64,000 nt of DNA from Cupriavidus sp. D39 (GCF_026627925.1 NZ_JAPNLE010000007.1:496001-560000), one strand, 5' to 3'; shown: positions 19,811-30,286, counted from the first letter of the stretch. The notes: generated from the sequence alone by a model not told the origin. Made by a program: numbers and translations.

Positions 19811-20087
19811 ACGTTTGCAAGGATCGACCTGGCGGTCGAAGCGGTGCCGGATGCGACCATAGACGCACGCAACACCGGAAGTCGAATCAACTTCGAGGAG
19901 AACCAGGGTATTTGCATTACTAGGACGGTCCCCTAAAAGGCCGGCTATAGACGATTGGCGCCGGGGACCGACGATGGCTGCGCGCGGCCCGCCGCTGTTG
20001 CGGTCGAGTTCATTTGCGTTCATGGTTTGACTTCAGGGATAGGATGGTAGGTGGGGAAATGCGTCGGGCGTTGGCCCGCGCTTCTTG

Positions 20088-20847
<760 letters not shown>

Positions 20848-21044
20848 TCGAACTACCTCGATTCGGATCGAATCAGTGATTGCAGACGCGGAGTGCTCCG
20901 GTACGCGAACCGCCCTGAAAAAGGCGGCCGTCCGGCTTGGCATCACGAAAGAGTCTCTCCTTCATCACGCAGCCCCCGACAGAATAAGACTGACGCCAAT
21001 TTGCCTTGAAGTCGGTACGATGGCGGACACGTATGAAATTCTTG

Positions 21045-21128
21045 CGCGTACTGGGAGATCGCTGACCGGTGTTCCCAACCGTCTTCGCATGATTCGGTTG
21101 ACACGGTGGTTCCGGTAACGGTGCTCAT
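21045..21128 (-). pseudogene. norB 5' relic
   Basis: Begins MSTVTGTT, matching the start of norB (MSTVVGTT) at 8.2 kb, and is followed upstream by the same conserved leader. Similarity is lost within about 15 codons, so only the start region was duplicated or retained. Confidence 0.6.
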
Positions 21129-21440
21129 CCCCCTGAGCGCATCAGTGACGCCAGGCTGCTCTTGGCGTGCATCGGCTATCCCATTAGGGTCAGGTCACCC
21201 CGATCCCGCTTCGGGAGTTGATCCGGCCGAGTTATCCGCAATAACCCGACAGACCGTGCGCCCGCGTTGTGTCGGGTGCCGGGAGATAGGCATTGACATG
21301 GGCGAAGGCGAACAATGCGACCTATAGTCCAGTGAGTTCTCGCGTGCTTGGACATGCTGTCGCCAGGTCTGCAAGAATCATCCCGGTTTGCGATCCGCAC
21401 AGGGCATCGGCTTGTTCGCGACTGGAAACCCGAGATGTGG

Positions 21441-21997
21441 ATGCCATACTCCCGTTCCATCGTATTGACCGTAGGCCATTCGACGCGCTCCCTTGGAGAA
21501 TTTATTCTGTTGCTTGTGGGTCATTCGGTAACACAGCTTATTGACGTGCGCACCGTGCCTCGCTCTCGCCACAACCCTCAGTTCAACCCCGACACCCTCC
21601 GGCCAGCGCTTGAGAGCGCCGGAATCCACTATGCGCATGTCGCCGGTCTGGGAGGCTTTCGACGCACGCATCCGGGGTCCCTCAATCTGGGATGGCGAAA
21701 TGCGTCCTTCCGTGGTTTCGCCGACTATATGCAGACGGAGGAATTCGCGGACAATCTGGCGGACCTCATCGAGCGAGCCAAGCGGGATCGCATTGTGCTG
21801 ATGTGCGCAGAAGCGGTGCCATGGCGCTGTCATCGCTCCCTGATCTCCGACGCACTGGTGCCCACGGTATTTGCGCGATGGAGATCATTGACGGAACGCG
21901 CCTACAAGTGCACCACCTTACACCTTTCGCCAGCGTGGACGGACCACTCATCACCTATCCGCGACAAGAATCGTCACATGTGCATTTGAGCAAGTGA
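21441..21997 (+). pseudogene. DUF488 family protein, copy B, single-base frameshift
   Basis: The N-terminal 140 residues match copy A (TVGHSTRSLGEFILLLVGHS, LIDVRTVPRSR, WRNASFRGFADYMQT, CAEAVPWRCHRSLISDAL). The frame then breaks near 21859, where copy A has GGTTGTCCACGG and this copy GGTGCCCACGG, one base shorter. The C-terminus VHGICAMEI, TRLQVHHLTPF and SVDGPLITYP continues in the next frame. Restoring one base gives 185 aa, close to copy A. Confidence 0.82.
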
Positions 21998-22019
21998 AAC
22001 ATTAAAGCCAAAAGCCGTC

Positions 22020-22235
22020 ATGACTGCAATTTTCAAAGTAGGCGATCACGTGACATGGAACTCGGAAGGGGGACATGTGAGCGGAAAGATCATCAAGGTG
22101 CACACAAAAAATGTCGATTACAAGGGATATACGCACCATGCAAGCATCGATGAACCGCAGTATGAGATCAAGAGTGACAAGACTGATCACATCGCTATGC
22201 ACAAGGGCGCGGCACTAACGAAGAAAGGAGATTGA
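22020..22235 (+). CDS. DUF2945 (hypervirulence-associated TUDOR domain) protein, copy B
   Basis: 71 aa, differing from copy A at only seven positions or so (for example MTAIFKVGDHVTWNSEGGHV at the start). High protein identity despite a diverged surrounding leader suggests purifying selection. It follows DUF488 copy B as in the other module. Confidence 0.88.
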   Translation: MTAIFKVGDHVTWNSEGGHVSGKIIKVHTKNVDYKGYTHHASIDEPQYEIKSDKTDHIAMHKGAALTKKGD

Positions 22236-22239
22236 GACA

Positions 22240-22830
22240 TTGTGATCCGGTGAGCCATGCCTGGGTCCAAAAAGCCAAACGCGCAACTCACCGGCGATCG
22301 TCTCCGCCGGCTCGCCGTTCGGCGCACGCATCGTCCGGTCTGCCCATCATGGCTGCCGCGACAACGAACTCGCAATCCGCGCCGACTAGATCCCCGTCGT
22401 GCCGAGTCAATGGCAGGACACGTTGAGCGCGTCGTCGATGCGGCCATAATCTTGAAGTATCCCGTCTCGGCGTCGCGCACCGCGCCATCGCCGGAAAAGT
22501 GCAGCTTGCCGCTGACTCCGTCCTGGAAGTTGCTCGTCTTATGGCGCTCAGGAGCGTCCCAGATGGTGCACAGCATCGCGGGTCAATGACGCGACGCTTG
22601 AGGTCCAGCGCCCTCCTCTTGCCAGCAGGCACGTCCTGTCCGGCTTCGTCGACGATTGCCGCCATGCCCGGCAACGGCAACGTACACGAACCCGGTACAA
22701 GTGGCGTATCGCCAGACAGCGGCGAGATCTGGCCGCCTGTTCCGGTCTGCCGCCAGATATCAACAATAGGGCAGCGCGAGCCATCCATGCCCACCCGAAA
22801 CCAGTAGGCTTCAAGCGCAATCTGCTTCGG
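22240..22830 (-). pseudogene. acs: acetyl-CoA synthetase C-terminal relic
   Basis: Minus-strand fragments in several frames match AMP-forming acetyl-CoA synthetase: [34 protein letters not shown] and [12 protein letters not shown] in one frame, then [39 protein letters not shown] and [10 protein letters not shown] in others. The N-terminal two thirds is missing and at least three frame changes are needed. The start of the relic is about 150 bp from the IS4-like element. Confidence 0.8.
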
Positions 22831-22984
22831 CATCCTCAAAAAGTCCAGATAGACACGATCCTAGGGAAGTCACTAATTGGGTAACCCTCTCTACAATTGC
22901 AATCTCATGGCCATTGGTTGGCACGACCGACAAAGAAGCCAGACCCAGGCCTGCGGGATCGAATTGCCTATCTTTTATCTTTGA

Positions 22985-24563
22985 GCCTCAACATTAGACA
23001 TGCGAATGGCTGCCTCACCGGCTGCGAAGGTGGTCGTCAACGAGGCGATTTGGCAATGGAAACAGCGATGAGACGCCGTCAGAAGCGCGCGCGGGCAATC
23101 CTACGAGGTCGGTCGCGTGTCGTTGCGTGGCGTTGGCCACTGGAATTTCTGGGACTTGCGATTCAGGCCATCGCGAAACGCAAGTCCGGTAAATTCCATG
23201 CGCAGCCACTGCGTGACCAGACCGGCCGTGACGGGCTGATTCATGCGCCATGGTGCGACCGCGTTCATCGGGAAGGTCTCGACAAGCACCAGACTCAGCA
23301 GTTGGTTCAAAGTCCAGGCCATCGAGCGAATTTGCATCCACAACTCCAGCACGGTGCGCGATTGCTGCCAGAGATTGCTCACGCCGAACCAGCGCTTGAG
23401 ATTGTGAAACAGCGGTTCTATGCCCCAGCGGCGCGCGTACAACTGCACGATCTCCTGGGCGCTCAAGTCCGTTTCGCTCGCGAGCAGCAGACGGGGCTTG
23501 GTCCAGGCCTGTTTCTTCGCATCGAAGAACTGGCACCAGACGGCACGCACCAACGCGCCCTTGAGGAAGCGCGCGCGAGCCTCGGCAGAGCGCAGGCGAA
23601 CCTGCTGGTCTTTGCCATAGAGCGGCATGCGCAGTTCGATCGCGGGCAGTGCTTCGATGGCCTCGGCGTTCAGGCGCTCGCCATAGATGCGCTTGCGACC
23701 ACGTCTGGGTGTGGTTGGCGGTGGCGGCACGAGAAACAGCGCGGTGTCGATGCGCGCCTGTCCAATCACGTGCATTTGTCTGCGCAGCAAAGGCAATACC
23801 AGGCGGGCGCGCATGAACCACGAATCGAACAGTACGCGCACCGGCTTGTTGGCCACGCCCGCCAGAGAGCGGACCAGCACCAGCGCGATTTTCAGCTTGT
23901 TGCGGTTGCCGGTGTTTGGCACCAGCCGCGAGAGAATTGGCAGCACCAGGTTGACCCCGCCGTTGCCCAGCGCGCTCACGCCCAGCGTAACCCAGCACTG
24001 GGCCCGTATGAATTGCGGCCGATTGATCTTGCGGCTGTGGTCGTGGCGATACGCGCAACCGGGCGCCTGCTCCGAGGAGCGCGGCACCAGCGTATCGTCG
24101 ATGACCAGTGTCAGCACATCGCATGGCAGCACTGTGAGCACCAGCAAGAACAATTGGCGGGCCAAACGCACGGTGCGCAAGCTGCCGCGCCCGAGAAGCT
24201 TGTAGTAGGTCGTCCAGTGCCTGCGTCGCGCGATGGCGCTGATAGCGCGCGTCACCCAGCCTTCTGGCGAAACCATACAGCCGCACAGCAGCTCGACAAA
24301 GCTCCCGCGAGAGCGAATTGGCACGGCCAGAAGCAGAAGGTTGATCCATTCGGACAGACACAGTCGTACACGGTTGGACAAAGACATGGGCAATCGCAAG
24401 AGGACCGAAAACGATCCTCATTGGCCGCCGCGCTGCTTGCGCTAAAACCCGCGCAAGCAGCGCGGCGGCCACACGATCATTGCCCCATGTCAAGCATTTT
24501 TCGATTTCTTGAATCCGTTTCCAACCCGCTCGTTGAGCGGGCCTGAATGTCTAAAGTTGAGTC
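22985..24563 (-). mobile_element. IS4/IS701-like insertion sequence with 5-bp target duplication
   Basis: An element of about 1.58 kb. The left end reads inward GCCTCAACATTAGACAT and the right end inward on the minus strand GACTCAACTTTAGACAT, an inverted repeat with two mismatches in 17. Both sides are flanked by TTTGA (22980-22984 and 24564-24568), a direct repeat consistent with target duplication. Its one transposase is intact. The insertion is probably recent. Confidence 0.85.
23101..24387 (-). CDS. DDE transposase, IS4/IS701 superfamily
   Basis: A 428-aa protein starting at MSLSNRVRLCLSEWINLLLL. Catalytic acidic residues are visible in VIDDTLVPR (first Asp), VLFDSWFMRARLV (second Asp) and YARRWGIEPLFHNLKRWFGV (Glu in a Y-rich C1 region). 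The HDHSRKINRP and QCWVTLGVSA segments are typical of this transposase group. Complete and uninterrupted, so likely active. Confidence 0.85.
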   Translation of the reverse strand: MSLSNRVRLCLSEWINLLLLAVPIRSRGSFVELLCGCMVSPEGWVTRAISAIARRRHWTTYYKLLGRGSLRTVRLARQLFLLVLTVLPCDVLTLVIDDTLVPRSSEQAPGCAYRHDHSRKINRPQFIRAQCWVTLGVSALGNGGVNLVLPILSRLVPNTGNRNKLKIALVLVRSLAGVANKPVRVLFDSWFMRARLVLPLLRRQMHVIGQARIDTALFLVPPPPTTPRRGRKRIYGERLNAEAIEALPAIELRMPLYGKDQQVRLRSAEARARFLKGALVRAVWCQFFDAKKQAWTKPRLLLASETDLSAQEIVQLYARRWGIEPLFHNLKRWFGVSNLWQQSRTVLELWMQIRSMAWTLNQLLSLVLVETFPMNAVAPWRMNQPVTAGLVTQWLRMEFTGLAFRDGLNRKSQKFQWPTPRNDTRPTS

Positions 24564-24575
24564 TTTGAGCCCAAT

Positions 24576-25592
24576 ATGTGGAAACATGCAACGGTGTCGA
24601 TTCTGACTTTGCTCGCGACCTCAATCGGGCGGTTGACTGAGGCCGGGGCGGAATCACCTAAGGTCATCGAAAACTCCCTCGGGATGAAGTTCATCTTGGT
24701 CCCGTCTGGGGAATTCATGATGGGTAGCAACGAGTCGCCAGAAGAACTTGCCAAGGCATTTCCGCAATATGAGCGTGACCGGTTGCTGGGAATTGGCGAC
24801 GAAGCACCGGTGCACAAGGTTCGCATCACTCGGTCGTTTTACCTGGGGCAATACGAAGTCACGGTGGGCCAATTCAAGCGGTTTTTGGAAGCATCTGGCT
24901 ACACGCCCGAATCGGAAGCTGATGGCACGGGCGGCTACGGCTACAACCCCACATACGACCCCGAGAAATCGGATCGGCGCGATGCCTTTGAGGGGAGGAG
25001 TCCAAAGTATTCATGGCGCAACCCTGGTTTTCCCCAGGGTGACGATCATCCGGTTGTGAATGTCACCTGGAACGATGCTGTAGCGATGACAAAATGGCTC
25101 AGCGAGAAGGACGGGAAGACATATCGCCTCCCAACCGAAGCCGAATGGGAATATGCCTGCCGTGCCGGCACCAGGACACGCTATTACAGTGGAAACGATC
25201 CGCAATCGCTTCTGAAGGTTGCAAATACGTTCGATGCTGATACCCAAGAGAACTGGCCGAAGTGGAAGAACTATGCGACACAGGGCCACGATGGCTTCCA
25301 GTTCACCGCGCCGGTGGGCAGCTTCGCACCAAACGCACTGGGCCTGTATGACATGCATGGCAACGCGTGGGAATGGGTGGCGGACTGGTACGACGAAAAC
25401 TACTACGCAAGAGCGTCCATTGAAGACCCCCAAGGTCCTGCGTCCGGTGACGTGCGCGTGCGTCGCGGTGGATCGTGGCACACTTGGCCGTTCTACGCCA
25501 GGTCGTCGTATCGCAACTGGAACACGCCGCAGACGCGCTACGCACTGGTCGGTATGCGCCTTTTAAGGGAAACCGATGCGGATACGCGATAA
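24576..25592 (+). CDS. formylglycine-generating-enzyme (SUMF1) domain protein
   Basis: A 338-aa protein with a short hydrophobic N-terminus (VSILTLLATSIGRLTEAGA) that may be a signal peptide, then a full FGE-sulfatase fold: ENSLGMKFILVPSGEFMMGS, HKVRITRSFYLGQYEVTVGQF, HPVVNVTWNDAVAMTKWLS, YRLPTEAEWEYACRAGT, GLYDMHGNAWEWVADWYDE, RVRRGGSW and a C-terminal VGMRLL. The family includes sulfatase-activating enzymes but also many proteins of other function; with no sulfatase nearby I leave the substrate open. The IS4-like element ends 12 bp before the start codon, removing any native promoter and ribosome site, so expression may depend on the IS. Confidence 0.82.
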   Translation: MWKHATVSILTLLATSIGRLTEAGAESPKVIENSLGMKFILVPSGEFMMGSNESPEELAKAFPQYERDRLLGIGDEAPVHKVRITRSFYLGQYEVTVGQFKRFLEASGYTPESEADGTGGYGYNPTYDPEKSDRRDAFEGRSPKYSWRNPGFPQGDDHPVVNVTWNDAVAMTKWLSEKDGKTYRLPTEAEWEYACRAGTRTRYYSGNDPQSLLKVANTFDADTQENWPKWKNYATQGHDGFQFTAPVGSFAPNALGLYDMHGNAWEWVADWYDENYYARASIEDPQGPASGDVRVRRGGSWHTWPFYARSSYRNWNTPQTRYALVGMRLLRETDADTR

Positions 25593-25820
25593 CCTGCCGA
25601 TACCTCGACCAGTAGGCAGTGAGAAAAAAGGGCCTTCGTCGCTTTCTGCGAGTGACGGGCGACGTCGCTCTTGTGGCCTGGGACTTGTTCGAAGATTCCG
25701 GCGGACCGTTGCACCGTGCCTGTAGAGCGGGCCCTGGTGTTGTACATGAGGCATGGCCGGGATTCGTAAAAAATCCGCCGCAACCTTGCTAACTGTGAGA
25801 TTGCAAATCGAAGTTCCTCT
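25593..25820. other. short intergenic region
   Basis: No gene recognised between the convergent FGE-domain gene and the H-NS-like gene. Confidence 0.3.
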
Positions 25821-26093
25821 TCAAGGCGCGCCCCGCTGTTCCCGCGATGGTACTTGGAAATGTTCCACTGTCTGCCCGGCGTTGATCGCCCGCTGCAGCC
25901 AGTCCGGCATAATGCCGCAGCCGTCCCAGCCCTGCCCGTGCGCGTTGCGATAGCGCTCCGCGCCAGGCAATGGCGCCCGCGGCGGCTCGGTAAAGCAGCC
26001 TGCGGCCTGCAGGTCGGCCAGGGTCAGCCCGTGCTGGGCCATCTGGATGCGAACCCAGGTGATCGCTTCCGCGCGCTCGATTTCGATCGACAT
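25821..26093 (-). CDS. H-NS family DNA-binding domain protein (short form)
   Basis: 90 aa. After an acidic N-terminal helix (EIERAEAITWVRIQMAQHGLT) comes a H-NS C-terminal DNA-binding-like core: RYRNAHGQGWDGCGIMPDWL and AINAGQTVEHFQV, comparable to YRN..G.TWSGRGR.P.WL in classical H-NS. The long oligomerisation coil is absent, so it may act as a modifier of other H-NS proteins. A close relative is at 35.7 kb and a relic at 30.3 kb. Confidence 0.65.
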   Translation of the reverse strand: MSIEIERAEAITWVRIQMAQHGLTLADLQAAGCFTEPPRAPLPGAERYRNAHGQGWDGCGIMPDWLQRAINAGQTVEHFQVPSREQRGAP

Positions 26094-26415
26094 GGTGGTG
26101 TAGGTGAAGAAATTTGGGGAGGCGCCGGATCCAGCGTTGTGCCGTCTTCTGAGCCTCCCAAGCCCATGCATGTGCTCGGCGTTCGCGAAGAAACGGTTCT
26201 GCCCTATAAAGGGAACGGCAGCCGCGATGACCGCCCCGTCATTGGTGCGAGCCCGTGGCGTTACCGGACGCCACGGTGTGAGCCCACTTCTGAGCCTGGT
26301 CCGGGAATCGTCGGCGACAGTGGCGAGCGGCGTGAGCCGCATCCCGTTTGAGAGATCAAGTCGAATTCGACGCTTCCCATGGCGCTGCCGTTCATCAACG
26401 ATGGTGGAGCAAGCC
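26094..26415. other. region upstream of IS110, no supported gene
   Basis: Open frame continues through this stretch but composition is not protein-like and no motif is seen. It probably holds the IS110 left end and the H-NS-like promoter. Confidence 0.35.
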
Positions 26416-27742
26416 ATGGCAATGCGCAAGCGAGACGACGAGGTGTTCCCGAATGCGGCAGGGATCGATATTGGGGCCTCGAGCCACTGGGTGGCGGTGC
26501 CGCGACATCTGGCCGAGCAAGCCGGCTGCGAGCCGGTGCGCGAAGTCGGGGCGATGACGGACGATCTCAACGCCCTGGCCGACTGGCTGCTGGGCTGTGG
26601 GGTGGACACAGTGGCGCTGGAGTCGACCGGGGTGTACTGGGTCCCGGTGTACGAGGTGCTGGAGCAACGCGGGCTGACGGTCTGGCTGGTCGATGCGCGG
26701 CAGATGAAGTACGTGCCCGGGCGCAAGAGCGACGTTCAGGATTGCCAGTGGTTGCAGAGGCTCATGAGCCTGGGGTTGCTGCGCGCGGCCTGGCGTCCCG
26801 ACGGCGAGGTCTGCGTGGTGCGGGCGGTGGCGCGCCAGCGCGAGGTGTTGATCGCCGAGCAGGCGAGCTGGGTGCAGCGCATGCAGAAGGCGCTGGTGCA
26901 GATGAACCAGCTCACCGAGGTGCTCAGCGACGTGATGGGGCAGACCGGGCAGGCGATCATCCGGGCCATCGTGGCCGGCGAGCGCGACCCGAAGGTATTG
27001 GCCCGGCACCGCCACAGCCGCATCAAGGCCAGCGCCGAGGAGATCACCAAGGCGCCGACGGGCAACTGGCGCGAGGAGCACCTGTTCGTCCTGGGCAAGG
27101 CGCTGGCCATGTACGACGACATTGCCCGGCATCTGCTCGCGTGCGAGGCGAAGCTGCGCGCGCTGCTGGCCGAGCGCGGCGCGCGTCGCGTCGACCTGGG
27201 CAAGGCCCCCAAGGCCGGCGCCAAGTCGCGTCTGGAGTTCGACGTGCGCCAGGCGCTGGCGAACTGGGCCGGACCTCACGCGCATCAACGGGCTGGGGGT
27301 GACGGTGGTGATGAAGCTGCTGTCGGAGATTGGCCCGGACCTGAGCCGCTTCGCCAGCGTCAAGCACTTCTGTTCCTGGCTGGGGCTGTGCCCGGGCACC
27401 AAGATCAGCGGCGGCAAGGTGCTGTCCTCGGGCACCAAGCGTTCCGCCAACCGGGTACGCCAGGCGTTGAAGATGGCAGCGATGGCGCTGTCACATAGCG
27501 ACTCCGCGCTCGGCGCGTTCTACCGTCGCCTGTGCGCCCGCATGGACAAGCCCCGCGCCAATACCGCCACCGCGCACAAGCTCGCGCGGATGGTGTACTT
27601 CATGTTGACCCGCGGTGAGGCCTTCGTCGACCAGGGCCAGCAGCGTTACGAGGAACAGCAGCGCCAGCACAGCATCGCCGCCCTCAAACGCCGCGCCGCC
27701 GCACTGGGCTTCCAGATCAATCCCATGGGAACGGCCGCATGA
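26416..27742 (+). pseudogene. IS110-family transposase, frameshifted
   Basis: The start follows GGTGGAGC. The DEDD catalytic domain is at the N-terminus (NAAGIDIGASSHWVAV, ALESTGVYWVPVYE, VDARQMKYVPGRKSDVQDCQ). The transposase_20 C-terminal domain is in another frame (DLTRINGLGVTVVMKLLSEI, FCSWLGLCPGTKISGGKVLS, KMAAMALSHSDSALGAFYRR). The frame changes near 27268-27275, needing one base removed or two added. Reconstructed length about 440 aa, normal for the family. IS110 elements lack classical inverted repeats, so ends are not assigned. Confidence 0.85.
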
Positions 27743-27885
27743 CAGTTGCCGTCTTCAGTTTGTTTCTTGAGAGCGTCATGCGGAACACGGTTCGCGGATG
27801 TGTAGATGTCGGACATCGACTTATTGCCGCCTGTGTCAAGCGGGCAAATACTGCGGACACATGGAATCCAACGGTGGCACGCAAC

Positions 27886-28080
27886 ATGGCCCATAGAAAT
27901 GTGCACGTAATTCCACACGGCGACATGTGGCAGGTGATTCGCGAGGGGCCGCATTAGCCGTTCTCCGAGCATAGCGCCCAGGAGGAAGCCATTGCCGCCG
28001 GCACAGCCGAGACGAAGCAATACAAGGTCGAGTTGCTTGTTCACGGGCGCGACGGTCAAATCCGCGTGCGCCACCGGTAA
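27886..28080 (+). pseudogene. DUF2188 protein with in-frame amber stop
   Basis: Begins MAHRNVHVIPHGDMWQVIRE, a clear DUF2188 start, hits TAG after REGPH, then continues in the same frame with HSAQEEAIAAGTAETKQYKV and ELLVHGRDGQIRVRHR to a TAA. The post-stop half carries the rest of the family pattern (E.A...A...A....VEL.VHGRDG.IR). Total 64 residues counting the amber position. It is either a nonsense mutation or a base error; the frame is otherwise perfect. Confidence 0.75.
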
Positions 28081-28084
28081 GTCC

Positions 28085-28654
28085 ATGTCAAGGTCGGCAT
28101 CCGCCAACGTGCGCAGCCTCGAGCGGTACCGTCAGAGGCGTGATTTCTCTGCTACGACGGAACCGAGCGGCCAGGAGTCCACTGGGGCCGCCGCCGGCGG
28201 GGCGCTGAGCTTTGTCGTGCAGAAGCATGCAGCCCGACGTCTTCATTACGACTTTCGCCTCGAGTTGGACGGGACTCTCAAGTGTTGGGCGGTGCCGAAG
28301 GGGCCGAGCCTGGATCCGGCCGATAAACGCATGGCGGTACACGTCGAAGACCATCCTCTCGACTATGGGAGCTTCGAAGGGATAATCCCGCCCAAGCAGT
28401 GTGGTGCAGGAACCGTCATCGTTTGGGATCGTGGCACATTGCTGTCCGTTGGTGATCCCCTGGAGGGGTACCGCAGCGGCAAGCTTAAGTTCGAACTGCA
28501 AGGCGAAAAGTTGCATGGCCATTGGACCTTGGTCAGGATGCACGGCCGCGGCGAGGAGCGCCAGGAACCGTGGCTCCTGATCAAGGAGCGGAATGCTTTT
28601 GCATGCCCGGCGGCAGAGTACGACATCACGGCAGCCCTGCCGGACATGTGCTGA
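28085..28654 (+). CDS. ligD: LigD 3'-phosphoesterase domain, separated from the ligase
   Basis: A 189-aa protein with the DNA ligase D phosphoesterase domain: LERYRQRRDFSATTEPSG, FVVQKHAARRLHYDFRLELDG with catalytic His/Asp and Arg, WAVPKGPS, VEDHPLDYGSFEGIIP, GAGTVIVWDRG, LHGHWTLVRM and WLLIKERNAFA. This domain trims 3' ribonucleotides and phosphates at double-strand breaks in bacterial end joining. The usual ligase and polymerase domains are missing, though a short relic of the linker and ligase start (LSLAPQLAALATAVP) lies downstream near 28770-28810 in another frame. Stand-alone PE proteins exist, so activity is possible. Confidence 0.82.
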   Translation: MSRSASANVRSLERYRQRRDFSATTEPSGQESTGAAAGGALSFVVQKHAARRLHYDFRLELDGTLKCWAVPKGPSLDPADKRMAVHVEDHPLDYGSFEGIIPPKQCGAGTVIVWDRGTLLSVGDPLEGYRSGKLKFELQGEKLHGHWTLVRMHGRGEERQEPWLLIKERNAFACPAAEYDITAALPDMC

Positions 28655-29141
28655 CCAATGCGAGCATGCGCTCCAACAAAGGCCGCTTCGCCCAGGCAGC
28701 GCAGCGCACGCCCAACGCAGGACCGCCCGGAACTCCCAGCAACTGCGCGCCCTGCCCCCTGCCACTTAGCTTGGCGCCGCAGCTCGCCGCCCTGGCTACT
28801 GCGGTACCGCGCAACGCCCAGCAATGAGCCTATGAAATCAAGTTCAAATGCTTACCCCGTTGCTTTTCTTCCAACGTTGTCGCCATGCGGCGGGCGGTGC
28901 GTTTGGAAAACGGGGGTGTTGCGATCGACTCAAGGCAACTTTCGGCCAATTGCGGACGTTGGCTGAAGGCGTCAGGATTTTGCACCGCTTCTCAGGTTTA
29001 CTACGACGGTACAGTTGCTACACTTGGTATGGGTCGCGGAAGTCGGGTGCGCGGCCCTCTCAATTACTTCCACGTACTACACGCTGCACACATTGTTCGT
29101 GCGGCATGCTCGTCTCGCTGGTCAAACAGGAGGATGCAATC
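28655..29141. other. ligD downstream relic and gene-poor DNA
   Basis: The first 170 bp carry decayed ligase-domain sequence (PLSLAPQLAALATAVP). No gene is supported in the rest, which includes the promoter of the next gene. Confidence 0.45.
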
Positions 29142-29432
29142 ATGCAAACTGTTATAAGGAGATTTTCCGGAAAGGGTGCAAAGGAGTTGTTCGATCTGCT
29201 GGAGACGCGCACGGCTGAGGTCGAAGAACTGATGCGTTCGGTCAAAGGTTTTGTCGGCTACACCCTCGCACGCAGCGGCGATGGCGGATTCTCGGTGACT
29301 GTTTGCCAGGACAAGACAGGCACTGACGAAAGCGTGCAGAAGGCGAAGGACTGGATCGCGAAAAACGCCGGAAGCACGGGCGTGGGCGCGCCGGAGATAT
29401 CGGAGGGATCAGTCCTCATTCACCTGAAGTAA
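29142..29432 (+). CDS. small ABM-superfamily-like hypothetical protein
   Basis: A 96-aa protein after a perfect AGGAGG site. The pattern MQTVIRRFSGKGAKELFDLL, VEELMRSVKGFVGYTLARSG and GGFSVTVCQDKTGTDESVQK is that of a small dimeric alpha/beta-barrel (antibiotic-biosynthesis monooxygenase fold) found as conserved hypotheticals in proteobacteria. Catalysis is unproven. Monocistronic. Confidence 0.65.
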   Translation: MQTVIRRFSGKGAKELFDLLETRTAEVEELMRSVKGFVGYTLARSGDGGFSVTVCQDKTGTDESVQKAKDWIAKNAGSTGVGAPEISEGSVLIHLK

Positions 29433-30172
29433 CTTTGCCTTGCGACTGGCAGCGCGTGAGTTCAGCGGACGGATTGGGACGTACGCAATTGGCCTCACCG
29501 TCCACTCCTCACGCCCACGTCTTGCCGGGTTCGTCCAGACCTGCCTTTTGCAGATCCTCCTGGCTCATCACAATGCGGCACTTCTGGCTCTCGTGCCGCC
29601 TGACATGCATTCAACGGGCCACGTCCGTACTATTCCGAAAAGCGGAGCGGGCAATCTGTTCTCTTCTTCATCGAGCGGCGAGTCGCGAACAAGCCGACGC
29701 ACGCGACTCATGTCAAACGTTGAACGGCTGCTTCGGAGGGGACTGACTGGCCGGAGTGGGTCGGGAACGGTAGTTCGCCCACGACCCTACGGCTCCAGCT
29801 CTGACGGTCAGCACGCAGCCTATCGCAACGCTGATCGAGGTACTTATAAAAGTTCGACGGATACTGGCTGCTAGCCCCGACCGCCGATGTCCTAAAGGAC
29901 GCTCAATCATGGCCTACTGCCCTCCTAACCCACCGGGTCGATCGGGCGATTGATGCAGGGGCATCGCCTCGCGCGAGGACCGCGCGGGCCGAGAGAAAGC
30001 GGCTGCGGCCGCCTTTCACTGCGCGGCATCGGCAATTGCCGGGGCAACGCACAATAGGCGTGCCGCAAGTTCTCGATCCGACACGGAGTTTGCGCAAGAC
30101 TCGAAAGTTTCATGTGCGTCGAATGGGGGAATCTGAGGAACCTCATGGTTGCCCCGGGGTGATCGCGTTGCA
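29433..30172. other. gene-poor region; one possible 33-codon ORF on the minus strand
   Basis: No firm gene. On the minus strand 29509-29610 could encode MHVRRHESQKCRIVMSQEDL plus 13 residues, protein-like but without a ribosome site. Otherwise only motif-free frames. Confidence 0.3.
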
Positions 30173-30286
30173 TCACGGAGACCGCTTTGGCGCGGTCTCC
30201 ACATTGGCTTTGCGCAGTTCGGCGTACTCGTCCGGGCAGGTTTCGGCGATCCGCAGGTCGAACGGGCTAGGACCCATGGTTCTCAT
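30173..30286 (-). CDS. 37-aa small protein with a terminal hairpin
   Basis: The ORF MRTMGPSPFDLRIAETCPDE plus 17 residues, with GAGGAG 5 nt before the ATG, the best ribosome site in this area. Acidic N-terminal half, basic end (APKRSP). Its last codons overlap a perfect 9-bp inverted repeat. No family recognised. Confidence 0.45.
   Translation of the reverse strand: MRTMGPSPFDLRIAETCPDEYAELRKANVETAPKRSP
30177..30200 (-). terminator. perfect 9-bp hairpin, possible transcription terminator
   Basis: GGAGACCGC, six-base loop, GCGGTCTCC. It lies at the end of the 37-aa ORF in the correct place for a terminator but is not followed by a T-tract on either strand, so it may be only an RNA structure. 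Confidence 0.35.

Larger units (their letters stand above)
21100..22240 (+). repeat. duplicated module copy B: norB start, DUF488, DUF2945
   Basis: Counterpart of the module at 8.2-10.5 kb without the IS630. It shows the ancestral, uninterrupted leader sequence across the IS insertion point. Confidence 0.8.

Noticed and set aside
22897..24546. A 549-codon open frame on the plus strand across the IS4-like element
   Set aside because: It is antisense to the transposase, has Gln/Arg/His-rich shadow composition and no motif or ribosome site.
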